NCBI GenBank assembly: GCA_027493525.1
Contig: JAOSKN010000001.1
Location: 1,860,001-1,924,000, forward strand
Direction of reading: 5' to 3'
Source of the DNA: Planctomycetota bacterium
GTDB lineage: Bacteria > Planctomycetota > SZUA-567 > H5-PLA8
DNA: 64,000 bases
Shown: in pieces, positions 50,282 through 58,621 of the stretch
How the letters are laid out: each line of letters begins with the position of its first letter
Position numbering within the stretch: position 1 is the stretch's first letter
Translations under genes and position numbers: made by a program
The notes under the pieces: generated by a model
What the model saw: the letters and a program-made list of their open reading frames with translations, nothing else
Told to the model about the DNA's origin: nothing
The model's database searches: none

Positions 50282-52038
50282 CTACTCTCCCCCCAGCCGC
50301 TCCAGCTCCAGCGCCGCGCAGCGGGCTTCGAGGGACTCGATGGAGGCGTCCAGGGCGTGCGCGAAGCAGGCGCGGGCGACGGCGGGGCGATTCCGCGCCA
50401 GGGCCACGCGGCCGGCGTGATAGCACCAGATGCTGCGCTGTTCGGCGTCGAGATGCTCCGGCGGCGCGGGAAGGTTTTCGGGCGTGGCAAGATACAGGTC
50501 GCAAAGGCCCGCGAGCAGGGGTGAGCCGGCGTCCTCGGCCAATTTACGCGCTTCCTTGAGGTCGCCTTCGCGCCCGGCGTCCATTTCCAGCAGCGCGCGC
50601 CAGAGCGCGATGTGGGCGCGGGACTCGGGCGATTTCGCATCCTGTTCTTTGGCGAGGCGGTCCAGCGCGTCGAGCGCATCGCCGGGGCGGCCGCCGAGGC
50701 GCAGGGCGTGAACGAGGCGCCAGCGTTCGCCCAGCGCGCTGCCGAGTTCGCGGGTCTCGAGCGCGAGGAGCCTGGCGCGGAGTTCGCGGGCCGTGGCCGC
50801 CTCGCGCTCCTGTTCGGTCTCGGTCCGGACCTGCTCGATCACCTTCCGGTCGTGGAACGGCATCCAGACGGCGACGGCGCCGGCGCCGGCGAGGGCCAGC
50901 GCGCCCAGCGCGGCCCAGACGCGATGCCGGCCCATGAACTTCCGCGCGCGATAGAACGCGCTGGGCGCGCGCGCGTGGATCGGCTCGCCGCCGCGATAGC
51001 GCCAGAGGTCCTCCCAGAGCGCCTCGGCGCTCACGTAGCGCCGCGCGGGCTCTTTCTCCATGGCCTTGAGGATCAGGATTTCGAGGTCGCGGTCGAGCGC
51101 GGGGCGCAGGCGGCGGGGCGGCGGGGGTCGTCGGCCGCGACCTGCTGGATGATCTCCAGCGCGGTCTCGCCGTCGAAGGGCGGCTTGCCGGCGACCATCT
51201 CGTAGAGCACGGCGCCCATGGAATAGACGTCGCTGCGGCTGTCGGCATCGCGGCTGTACCCGCGCGCCTGCTCGGGGCTCATGTAGTGCGCGGTGCCCAT
51301 CACCGCGCCGTCCTCGGTCAGCTTCTTGGCGTCCGCGCCGTCGTAGCGGCGCGCCATGCCGAAGTCCATGAGCTGAGCGCGGCCCGAGGACTCGATGAGC
51401 ACGTTGCTGGGCTTGAGGTCGCGATGGACGACGCCGGCGGCGTGCGCGAATTTCAGGGCCGTGCAGAGTTCCATCGCGATCCCGACGGCTTGCAGCGGGT
51501 CGAGCGGCCCGGCCTCGAGCAGCTCCGAGAGCGGGCGGCCCTCGACGTACTCCATGGCCAGGTAGTAGAGGTCGCCGACCTGCCCGAAATCGAAGACGTT
51601 GATGATGTTCGGGTGGTTCAATTCGGCGGCGGCGCGGGCCTCGAGTTCGAAGCGCCGGATCCGCTCGGCCGACTGCCCCGGGGCGAAGCGGAGCAGCTTG
51701 AGCGCGACGGTGCTTCCGACGCGCACGTTGACGGCGCGGAAGACGGTCCCCGCGCCGCCCTTGCCCAGTTCGGCCTCGATGCGGTAATCGCCGACGACGC
51801 GGCCGAGCCACTCCCGTTCGTAGTATTCGTCGCGGCCCTTCTCGTCCTTGCCCCTGCCCGGCGCGGAAGGCTCCATGCCGATCGCCAGGAGTTCGGCCAT
51901 GTCGAGGGTCTGGCCCTTTTCGAAGCGCGGGCCGGGCGCGGCCCCCGGAGCATCCGGCGCGGGGGGCGGGTGCGGCAGGCCGGGATCGACGGCGCCTTGC
52001 GGCGCCTCGCTCCCCGGCTTGTCGTCCGGCGCGTTCAT
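50282..52038 (-). CDS. Membrane Ser/Thr protein kinase, PknB-like (frameshifted)
   Basis: From ATG 52038. A ~75-residue Pro-rich lead precedes a complete kinase domain: glycine loop LGKGGAGTVF, VALKLL lysine, VVHRDLKPSNVLI catalytic loop, MDFGMARR and GTAHYMSPEQARG. A GGGGG run at 51123-51127 (C5 on the coding strand) breaks the frame at residue ~305 near the domain end; one more C joins VAADDP to PPPRRLRPALDRDLEILILKAMEKEP-type kinase sequence. The rest has one membrane helix (RVWAALGALALAGAGAVAVWM) and a TPR-like C-terminal region. This cytoplasmic-kinase/exported-tail layout is frequent in planctomycetes. Confidence 0.88.
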
Positions 52039-52045
52039 GGTCTAT

Positions 52046-52051
52046 ATTGTA
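52046..52051 (-). promoter_or_regulatory. -10 element suggesting a leaderless kinase transcript
   Basis: The minus strand reads TACAAT, ending seven bases before the kinase ATG, so the first transcribed base would be the A of ATG. No ribosome site is present there and the -35 region is weak. Confidence 0.4.
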
Positions 52052-52070
52052 CTCTCCGCGCCGCCGAGAC

Positions 52071-52239
52071 CTAGTGTCCTGTAACCGGAATCCGTTGCGC
52101 GTTTTGGGGTGCTTTTGACCGTGCTCTTCGTTGCGCTCCGATCGTCGTATCTTCTCGATACGGCGATTTTTCGCGCGCCTCGATCACGGCCAAAATCCCT
52201 CCCAAACCGCAGCAACGTATTTCAGTTACAGGACACTAG
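52071..52239. repeat. MITE-like palindromic element, copy 2
   Basis: Ends are 15-bp perfect inverted repeats, CTAGTGTCCTGTAAC (52071-52085) and its complement at 52225-52239. The inner sequence, read on the minus strand, shares TTTTGGCC, GATCGAGGCGCGC, GAAGAT and GCGCAACGAAGAGC with the element at 1511-1674 in the same order. It sits between the kinase and sulfatase starts and would separate their promoters. Confidence 0.72.
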
Positions 52240-52280
52240 CGCGAACACGAGCGCCTTGGCCCCCGAACGAGGAGCCCGCC

Positions 52281-53657
52281 TTGAGCCGACCGAACCTTCT
52301 GCTCGTGATGACCGACCAGCAGCGCGCCGACGCGCTGGGCTGCGCGGGCGGCTGGGTCCGCACGCCGAACCTCGACGCGCTGGCGGCCGAGGGCGTCCGT
52401 TTCGCTCACGCCGTCACCACCACGCCGGTCTGCGTCCCCGCGCGGGTGAGCCTGGCGACGGGGCATTACCCGCACGTCACCGGCGTCTGGAACAACCGCG
52501 ATTACGCGCTCCCGCCGGAGTACCCCACGTGGATGCAGGCCGTCCGCGCGGCCGGCTACCGCACGAGCCTCTTCGGAAAGACGCATCTGCACCCGCACAC
52601 GGGCGACCTGCGGGAGCGCGAGCACCTGCTGCGCGCGTACGGGCTCGACGACATCGACGAGATCGGCGGGCCGCGGGCGAGCATGCGCTGCGGCTCGCAC
52701 ATGACCGACGCCTGGCAGCGCGCGGGGCTCTGGGAGGCCTACCGGGCGGACTTCAAGGAACGCTTCGCGAAGAAGCCCTGGACCGTGCGCCCTTCGCCGC
52801 TGGGGCTGGAGCACTACTACGACACGTACGTGGGCACGCAGGCGGCGCGGTACCTGGAGCGCTACGAGCGCAAGGAGCCGTGGTGCTGCTGGGTCAGCTT
52901 CGGCGGCCCGCACGAGCCGTGGGACACGCCCGAGCCGTTCGCCTCGATGTACGACCCGGCGGCGATGCCCAAGCCCGCCGCGGCCCCGGCGGACAGCGCG
53001 CCACGGCCGCAAGGCGAACTGGACCTGAAGCTCGCGCGCAAGCCGGCGCTGACCCCCGGGGACGTCGCCGCCATGCGCGCCAACTACGCCGGCAACGTCA
53101 CGCTGATCGATGAGCAGATCGGGCGCATCTTCGAGACGATCCGGAAGCGCGGCGAGTGGGAGAAGACCGTCGTCGTCTTCACCTCCGACCACGGCGAGCA
53201 CAACGGGGACGCGGGCTTGATCTACAAGAGCACGTTCCTGGACGGCCCGGTGCGCGTGCCGCTGATCGTGCGCACGCCCGAGACGGCGCAAGGCCCGCGC
53301 GGCGGCGCGGTGCACGAAGCGCCGGCCGAATGGATCGACGCGGGGGCCACGCTGGTCGAGGCCGCCGGCGGCACGTACGCGCGGCGCCAGTTCGCCAAGT
53401 CGCTGCTCCCCGCCGTCCACGATGGAACCATCGCGCACCGCGCCGACGCGCTCTCGGAGATCTCCGGCGAGACGATGCTGCTCACGCCCGAATGGAAGAT
53501 CGCGGTGAACGCGGAGGACCGGCCCTACCTGCTCTTCGACCGGCGGAACGATCCGGCCGAGTCGAAGAACCTCGCCGGCAACCCCGAGTTCGCGGAGGTG
53601 GAGCACGAACTGCGGCTGCGCCTTCAGGAGCGGGTCCGGGCGAGCCAGATGCGGTAG
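52281..53657 (+). CDS. Type I sulfatase with variant CVPAR motif
   Basis: A protein of 458 residues from TTG 52281, which has CGAGGAG upstream; the longer ORF upstream runs into the palindromic element and is not sulfatase-like. The metal Asp is in VMTDQQRAD (residue 12). The modification motif is CVPAR from Cys 51, with Ala in the place of the usual Ser, so the Cys-x-Pro-x-Arg core is kept. FTSDHGEHNGDAGLIYKST gives further ligands. No signal peptide is visible. The substrate is unknown. It converges on the sigma-factor gene with a 14-base gap. Confidence 0.9.
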   Translation: MSRPNLLLVMTDQQRADALGCAGGWVRTPNLDALAAEGVRFAHAVTTTPVCVPARVSLATGHYPHVTGVWNNRDYALPPEYPTWMQAVRAAGYRTSLFGKTHLHPHTGDLREREHLLRAYGLDDIDEIGGPRASMRCGSHMTDAWQRAGLWEAYRADFKERFAKKPWTVRPSPLGLEHYYDTYVGTQAARYLERYERKEPWCCWVSFGGPHEPWDTPEPFASMYDPAAMPKPAAAPADSAPRPQGELDLKLARKPALTPGDVAAMRANYAGNVTLIDEQIGRIFETIRKRGEWEKTVVVFTSDHGEHNGDAGLIYKSTFLDGPVRVPLIVRTPETAQGPRGGAVHEAPAEWIDAGATLVEAAGGTYARRQFAKSLLPAVHDGTIAHRADALSEISGETMLLTPEWKIAVNAEDRPYLLFDRRNDPAESKNLAGNPEFAEVEHELRLRLQERVRASQMR

Positions 53658-53671
53658 GAGAGAATGCCGAA

Positions 53672-54442
53672 TCAGGCCGAGAGGCCGCGCCAGAGGTCGC
53701 GGATCTCCTCGTCCACCTCTTCTTCCTGCGAGACGTAGCTGCGGATTTCCTGGCGCAGGATGTCGCGGAAGATGTTCTTGGCGCGGTGGAGGTAGTTGGT
53801 GACGTCGATCTCGCTGAGCTTGAGGCGCTCGGCGATATCCTTGTAGGACGGGCGCCGGCCTTCGATGGCCGCGCCGAAGTATTGCTCGCGGAGCACCTGG
53901 TAGTAGAGGTCCTTCCCTTCGGCCTTGCAGACCTTCTCGAGGTTCTCGAAGACGCGCTCCAGCAGCGCCTGCGCCCAGTGCCGGTTGAAGGCCTCTTCGG
54001 GCGTCTCGCCCTTGGCCGGCTCGAAGCCCGTGCCGAGTTCCTCGTCCTTCATCGCGTCGAGGCTCTGGAGGGGCTTGAGCCCGCCGCCGCGCTTGAGCGC
54101 CTTGCTGCGCGCGTGCTCGTTATAGAGGAAGCGCGTGAGCGCGGTGAGCAGGAAGGTGCGGAAGCGGCCCTTCTCGCGGTCGACCTTCTTCAGGAAGTTC
54201 TTTTCCAGAAAGAGCGCGAAGAACTCCTGGGTCAGGTCCTTGGACTGCTCGTGCGTCTTGCCCTTGCTGCGCACGAAGAGGTAGACGGGCTTCCAGTAGG
54301 TGGTGACGAGGTAGTCGAGGCTGGTCTTGAACTGGGAGTCGTTGGGATCCTTGGCCTGCAGCACGACGGTCCAGGCCGTGGTCTGGAAGCGCCCGGGCCC
54401 CGCGCCCGGCAGGTTGCTGGAAGGCAGATACTTGTAGGCCAT
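53672..54442 (-). CDS. ECF-like RNA polymerase sigma factor
   Basis: A 256-residue protein. Region 2 includes TSLDYLVTTYWKPVYLFVR and KDLTQEFFALFLEKNFLKK; region 4 includes YKDIAERLKLSEIDVTNYLHRAKN. The phrase AWTVVLQAKDPNDSQFK and the long linker are typical of the planctomycete-type ECF sigma factors that work with nearby Ser/Thr kinases rather than membrane anti-sigma proteins. A kinase gene lies 1.6 kb away, which fits. It follows the WG-repeat gene by 84 bases on the same strand, with TACAAT at 54482-54487 (minus strand) as a possible own promoter. Confidence 0.88.
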   Translation of the reverse strand: MAYKYLPSSNLPGAGPGRFQTTAWTVVLQAKDPNDSQFKTSLDYLVTTYWKPVYLFVRSKGKTHEQSKDLTQEFFALFLEKNFLKKVDREKGRFRTFLLTALTRFLYNEHARSKALKRGGGLKPLQSLDAMKDEELGTGFEPAKGETPEEAFNRHWAQALLERVFENLEKVCKAEGKDLYYQVLREQYFGAAIEGRRPSYKDIAERLKLSEIDVTNYLHRAKNIFRDILRQEIRSYVSQEEEVDEEIRDLWRGLSA

Positions 54443-54526
54443 GGGGGTCCGCCTCAGGTTCTAGATTCCACCGATCCGCTTATTGTACCGCAAGAGGCGG
54501 GTGGAGGAAACGGAGGAGCAGGGGCC

Positions 54527-55750
54527 TCATTCGTCCTCGATTTCTTCGAATTCCGGGTTGGGATTCTCGTAGAAGCCGAAGCGATCGATGGAGCCCCAAC
54601 GGTCGTCCTTCTTGACCAGGGCGCGGCCGTTCTCGAAGGGCAGGCCCCACTGGAAGCGCCGCCAGACGGCCCATTCGCCCTTGGAATCGAGGTAGCCCCA
54701 GAGGCCCTGGAAGAGCGCGCCGGCGCGGTCCTCCTGGAAAGCGGTGGCCGCGTCGAGGTTGACGGCGATGGCCTCGCGCCCTTTCTGGTCCACGAAGCCC
54801 CACTTGCCGCTGCGCTTGACCGCCGCGAAGCGTTCGGAGAAGTCGCCGAGTTCCTCGTAGTCCTGGCGCCCGACGGGCTCGCCGTTGCGGTCCACGAAGC
54901 CCCAGCGGGCTCCGGCGCGGACGGCGGCGCGCCCGTCGTGGAAGTCGCGGGCCTCGTCGAAGCGCGCGGGGACGCGCCAGCGTCCGCTGTCGTCGATATG
55001 CCCCCAGCGTCCGCCCTGGCGCGCGGCGGCGCGCCCGTCGAAGAAGGGGCGCACGGCCTCGAACGCGGGCGGGAGCCCCCACGCGCCGTCCTTGCGCAGG
55101 AAGCCCCAGCGCCCGCCGCGCTCCATGCCCACCCAGCGCTCCTCGCGCAGGCGGCGGTACAAGCCCTTGGGGCAGACGGCGTGGCGCTCGCCGACCTGGT
55201 AGGAGAATTCGCGCGTCTCGCAGACCGCCCGGTCTCGAGCCTCGTAGGGCGGCAGGCGCTGGAGTTCGTCCCAGCGCAGCAGCGGCAGGGCCAGGTCGAT
55301 CCGATAGAAGGGCCAGGGGGAGACGATCCCGTCCCGCTTCATGCGCAGCCCGTCGATCAGTTCGGCGAACGACGCGAGGATCAGGTCGTTGCAGCCTTCG
55401 ACGCGGATGGGCTTGGCGAGGACCAGGAAGTCCGAGAAGAACTCGTCCCAGCGCTCCGCGTCCTTGCCGGGCGGGAGCGGCAGGCGTTTCTCGGGGCTGC
55501 GGTGGCGGAAATCGAAGGCGAAGAAAATCTTGCAGCGGTAGAGCCGCTCGTAGCGCGCGACGGCTTCTTCGAGCGTCACGGCCGGCCCGTCGGGCGCGGG
55601 GGGCTCGGGCGCCGCGCGGGGGGCTTCGGCGGCGGAGAAGGCGGGCATCAAGCCGCCGACCAGACCCAGCATGGCCATGAGCGCCACGCGCCGCGCGCAG
55701 GCTTGAATCGCACGGAAGCGGGCGGGCGGTCTCGGGGCGGAGCAGAGCAT
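54527..55750 (-). CDS. WG-repeat protein, exported
   Basis: A 407-residue protein with an N-terminal hydrophobic signal (ALMAMLGLVGGLMPAFSAAE). A ~150-residue N-terminal domain of unknown fold precedes about seven WG repeats of ~35 residues each, for example GRWGFLRKDGAWGLPPAFEAV, where a Gly-x-Trp-Gly turn is followed by Phe/Ile-x-x and Gly. WG repeats form beta structures of unknown function. Cys occur in pairs (YRCKIFF, GCNDL). It lies three bases after the cupin stop, and before the sigma factor, so the three may be one unit. Confidence 0.85.
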   Translation of the reverse strand: MLCSAPRPPARFRAIQACARRVALMAMLGLVGGLMPAFSAAEAPRAAPEPPAPDGPAVTLEEAVARYERLYRCKIFFAFDFRHRSPEKRLPLPPGKDAERWDEFFSDFLVLAKPIRVEGCNDLILASFAELIDGLRMKRDGIVSPWPFYRIDLALPLLRWDELQRLPPYEARDRAVCETREFSYQVGERHAVCPKGLYRRLREERWVGMERGGRWGFLRKDGAWGLPPAFEAVRPFFDGRAAARQGGRWGHIDDSGRWRVPARFDEARDFHDGRAAVRAGARWGFVDRNGEPVGRQDYEELGDFSERFAAVKRSGKWGFVDQKGREAIAVNLDAATAFQEDRAGALFQGLWGYLDSKGEWAVWRRFQWGLPFENGRALVKKDDRWGSIDRFGFYENPNPEFEEIEDE

Positions 55751-55753
55751 GCG

Positions 55754-56083
55754 TCAGTTCCCGGGCCCGCGGATCATGATCAAGAGCATCTTGAACGGCT
55801 GAAGGGCTTTCAGCGCATGCGGCTCGTTCGCCGGCATCAGCACGGTTTCGCCGGGGCCAAGCCGGTTCGCCTTGCCGGAGATCGTGACCACGGCGGAGCC
55901 CTCGACGAGATAGACCAGGGCGTCGAAGGGCGCCGTATGTTCGCTCAATTCCTGCCCCGCGTCGAAGGCGAAGAGCGTGACGCTTCCCGCGGGCTGCTTC
56001 AGCAGGACCTTGCTGACGATGCCGCCCGCGGCGTAGTCGATAAGCGTGGCGAGGGCGGCGGGCGTGGCGCGCAGGGCGTCCAT
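55754..56083 (-). CDS. Small cupin-domain protein
   Basis: A 109-residue single-domain cupin. Motif 1 reads ELSEHTAPFDALVYLVEG (with one His) and motif 2 reads LGPGETVLMPANEPHALKAL (with His near residue 91). The usual three-His metal site is only partly kept. Such proteins often bind a small ligand or metal and act as enzymes or sensors. First gene of the minus-strand group with the WG-repeat and sigma-factor genes. Confidence 0.85.
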   Translation of the reverse strand: MDALRATPAALATLIDYAAGGIVSKVLLKQPAGSVTLFAFDAGQELSEHTAPFDALVYLVEGSAVVTISGKANRLGPGETVLMPANEPHALKALQPFKMLLIMIRGPGN

Positions 56084-56248
56084 GGGCAGGTCTCCGGTTT
56101 TCGAGCGCCGGTTATAGAGCCTGTGCCGCCGCGCCTCAACCCGCTGCCGCGGCCCGGGCCTCGTTTTGACCTGGGGCCGGGCAGGGGATAGGGTGCAGCC
56201 ATCGAAACGCCGCTCTTCATCTCGCCGGCCCTGAGGGAGGATCTGGAC

Positions 56249-57217
56249 ATGGAACTGCGCATGCTGGGACGTGCGGGGGTCAAGGTCGCGCCGCTGTGCC
56301 TTGGGAATATGAACTTCGGGAGCGAGAAGTGCGACGAGGCGCTCTCGCGGCGGATCATGGAGCGCGCGGTCGAGGCCGGGCTCAACTTCTTCGACACGGC
56401 CAACGTGTACCAGAAGCAGAAGAGCGAGGAGATCCTGGGGCGCTGGCTGAAGGAGGGCGGCGCGCGCCGCCGCGACGGGCTGGTGCTCGCGACGAAGGTC
56501 TACGGCAAGGTCGGCGAGACCGACAACGACCGGGGGCTCTCGCGGCGGCACATCCTGCGCGCGGTGGAAGACAGCCTGCGCCGGCTCCAGACCGACCGCA
56601 TCGACCTGTACCAGTGCCACCACTGGGACACGGTGCGGATCGAGGAGACCGTGCGGGCCCTCGACGACCTGATCCGCGCCGGGAAGGCCGTCTACTGGGG
56701 CACGTCCAATTTCAAGGCCTGGCACCTGACCGAAGCCACGCTGGTCGCCGACCGCCTGCACGCCTCGGTGCCGGTCAGCGAGCAGTGCCCGTACTCGATC
56801 ACCAACCGGCACGTGGAGACCGAACTGGCGCCGTTCTGCATGAAGTACAACGTGCGCATGCTGCCGTGGAGCCCGCTGAACGCCGGGCGGCTCTCGGGCA
56901 TCTACCGCAAGGGCAAGCCGATCCCCGATACGCCGCGGAACAAGAGCGAGGTCTTCCGCAAGCGCCTGGAGTCGCAGATGGACCTGCTCGAGAGCCTGGG
57001 GCGGCTCGCCGACGAGCTCGGCCGGCCGCTCTCGCAGCTCGCCTACGCCTGGCTGGTCCGGCAGCCGCACGTGGCGAGCGTGATCGTGGGCCCGCGCACG
57101 GTGGAGATGCTCGACGACGCGCTCGCGAGCCTGGACCTGAAGCTCTCCGAGGACGTGCTGAAGAAGATCGACGAGCTGGTCCCGCCGGGCAGCGCGCCGG
57201 ACTTCGTCGGATGGTAA
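56249..57217 (+). CDS. Aldo/keto reductase
   Basis: A 322-residue NADPH-dependent oxidoreductase of the TIM-barrel AKR superfamily. The catalytic tetrad is visible: Asp and Tyr in LNFFDTANVYQ, Lys in LVLATKVYG, His in YQCHHWD. NADPH contacts are suggested by SVIVGPRTVEML near the C-terminus. By similarity to the YhdN/Tas-like group it reduces sugar or aldehyde substrates; the true substrate is unknown. It reads toward the MFS gene, which starts 22 bases later, so the two probably share a transcript and a substrate. Confidence 0.92.
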   Translation: MELRMLGRAGVKVAPLCLGNMNFGSEKCDEALSRRIMERAVEAGLNFFDTANVYQKQKSEEILGRWLKEGGARRRDGLVLATKVYGKVGETDNDRGLSRRHILRAVEDSLRRLQTDRIDLYQCHHWDTVRIEETVRALDDLIRAGKAVYWGTSNFKAWHLTEATLVADRLHASVPVSEQCPYSITNRHVETELAPFCMKYNVRMLPWSPLNAGRLSGIYRKGKPIPDTPRNKSEVFRKRLESQMDLLESLGRLADELGRPLSQLAYAWLVRQPHVASVIVGPRTVEMLDDALASLDLKLSEDVLKKIDELVPPGSAPDFVGW

Positions 57218-57239
57218 GCGCCGCGTTGCACGCCGCCGC

Positions 57240-58550
57240 ATGAGCGCGCCGGTCGAGGGGCCCGGCCCGTCCGATCCTTCGCCGCTTCAGCGGCGCGCGA
57301 TGCGGGTTACCATCTGGGGCCAGGTCTTCGGCTGCCTGGGCCATTCTTCGTTCGGCAACGGACTGATGCTGCTGTACCTGACCCATCTGGGCATCGGCAG
57401 CGCCACGACCCTGACCTACCTTTCCGTGCCGTGGATGCTCCAGGCGGCGCTGCTGATCCCCATCGCCTACCTCGCGGATCGGGTGGGCAAATTGAAGCTC
57501 GGCACGCCCGGCATGGTGCTCTGCACGCTCGGCTTCGTGGGCATCGCCGGCGCGGGGTTTCTCACGGGAACCTCGGCCTGGCTGCTGGCGCTCGGCGGGA
57601 TCGGGGTCTACTCGGTGGGCTGGGCCATGTACGGCGCGAGCTGGTACGCGCTGTTGAGCCCGGTCGTCCCGGACCGCATGCGCGGGCGGTTCTTCGGGAC
57701 GATGCGCTTTTCCTGGCAGCTCGCGAGCCTGGTCTTCGGCGTCGCGTGCACCTTCGTGCTGACGAAAGACTCGCCGATGCCGGTCTACCAGGGCATCCTG
57801 GGACTGGTGGTGGCCGGGCTGCTGGTACGCGGCTTCTTCTACGCGCAGATCCCGGAACTCGAGAAGCCGAACCCGCAGGGCGGCGGTCTGCTGCCGCGCC
57901 TGGTGGCCGTCGCGCGCGTGGAGGGTTACGCGTCGTTCTGCTGTTACGTGTTCCTGATCACGCTCTTCACGGCCAACTGCCCGAACCTCTTTGGGTTGGT
58001 GGAAAAGAAGACGCTCAACTTCAGCGACGACACGGTCGTCTGGATGGGCAACCTGTTCATGTTCGGGTCGATCACCGGGTACTTCCTGGGCGGGAAACTC
58101 GTGGACCGCTGGGGCACCAAGCCCGTCTTCCTGGCCTGCCACTTCACCTTCGCGGCGGTGCTGTGGGCCTTCCTGGTCCGCGGCCTCGTGCCGGCGGCGC
58201 CGCCGGTCTACCTGGGCTTCTTGAATTACGCCTTCGGCGCGGTGACGGCGGCTTCCTCGGTGGCAATCTCCACGGAGATGCTGGCGCTGATCCCTTCCGA
58301 GAACAAATCGCTCTCGACGGCGCTGTGCCAGACCCTGCAATTCGCGGGGCAGGCCGGCTCGGGGTTCTTCTCCGCCGGCGCGATTCAGATCGGCCTGTTT
58401 CGCGAGGAATGGAGCCTCTTCGGCATGGCGCTGGGACCGTACGACGCGTTGCTGCTGGTCTTCGGGGTGCTGGTGCTGGTGATGGTCGTCGCCCTGGGCC
58501 TGGTGCCTTCGGTGCTGCGCAAGGCCGAGTGGATCCCGCGCGGGACGTAA
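57240..58550 (+). CDS. Major facilitator superfamily transporter
   Basis: A 436-residue, 12-helix membrane protein. The first cytoplasmic loop carries YLADRVGKLKLG, a form of the MFS A motif (G-x-x-x-D-R-x-G-R). The second half repeats the pattern around LVDRWGTKPVF. The loop between helices 4 and 5 has VVPDRMRGRFFGTMR. Substrate and direction are not readable. It follows the aldo/keto reductase closely and precedes the CE2-like esterase by 71 bases, which suggests uptake or export of a sugar-derived compound. Confidence 0.9.
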   Translation: MSAPVEGPGPSDPSPLQRRAMRVTIWGQVFGCLGHSSFGNGLMLLYLTHLGIGSATTLTYLSVPWMLQAALLIPIAYLADRVGKLKLGTPGMVLCTLGFVGIAGAGFLTGTSAWLLALGGIGVYSVGWAMYGASWYALLSPVVPDRMRGRFFGTMRFSWQLASLVFGVACTFVLTKDSPMPVYQGILGLVVAGLLVRGFFYAQIPELEKPNPQGGGLLPRLVAVARVEGYASFCCYVFLITLFTANCPNLFGLVEKKTLNFSDDTVVWMGNLFMFGSITGYFLGGKLVDRWGTKPVFLACHFTFAAVLWAFLVRGLVPAAPPVYLGFLNYAFGAVTAASSVAISTEMLALIPSENKSLSTALCQTLQFAGQAGSGFFSAGAIQIGLFREEWSLFGMALGPYDALLLVFGVLVLVMVVALGLVPSVLRKAEWIPRGT

Positions 58551-58621
58551 GCTCGGTCCGAAAGCGGTCGATGTTCGAGTTCGCGGTGTACGCAGAAGGC
58601 CAAGGACAGGAGATTGCTTTC

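Noticed and set aside
53156-56191. A 1011-codon plus-strand ORF
   Set aside because: It is antisense to the sigma factor, WG-repeat and cupin genes, has no family character and reflects high GC at third codon positions.
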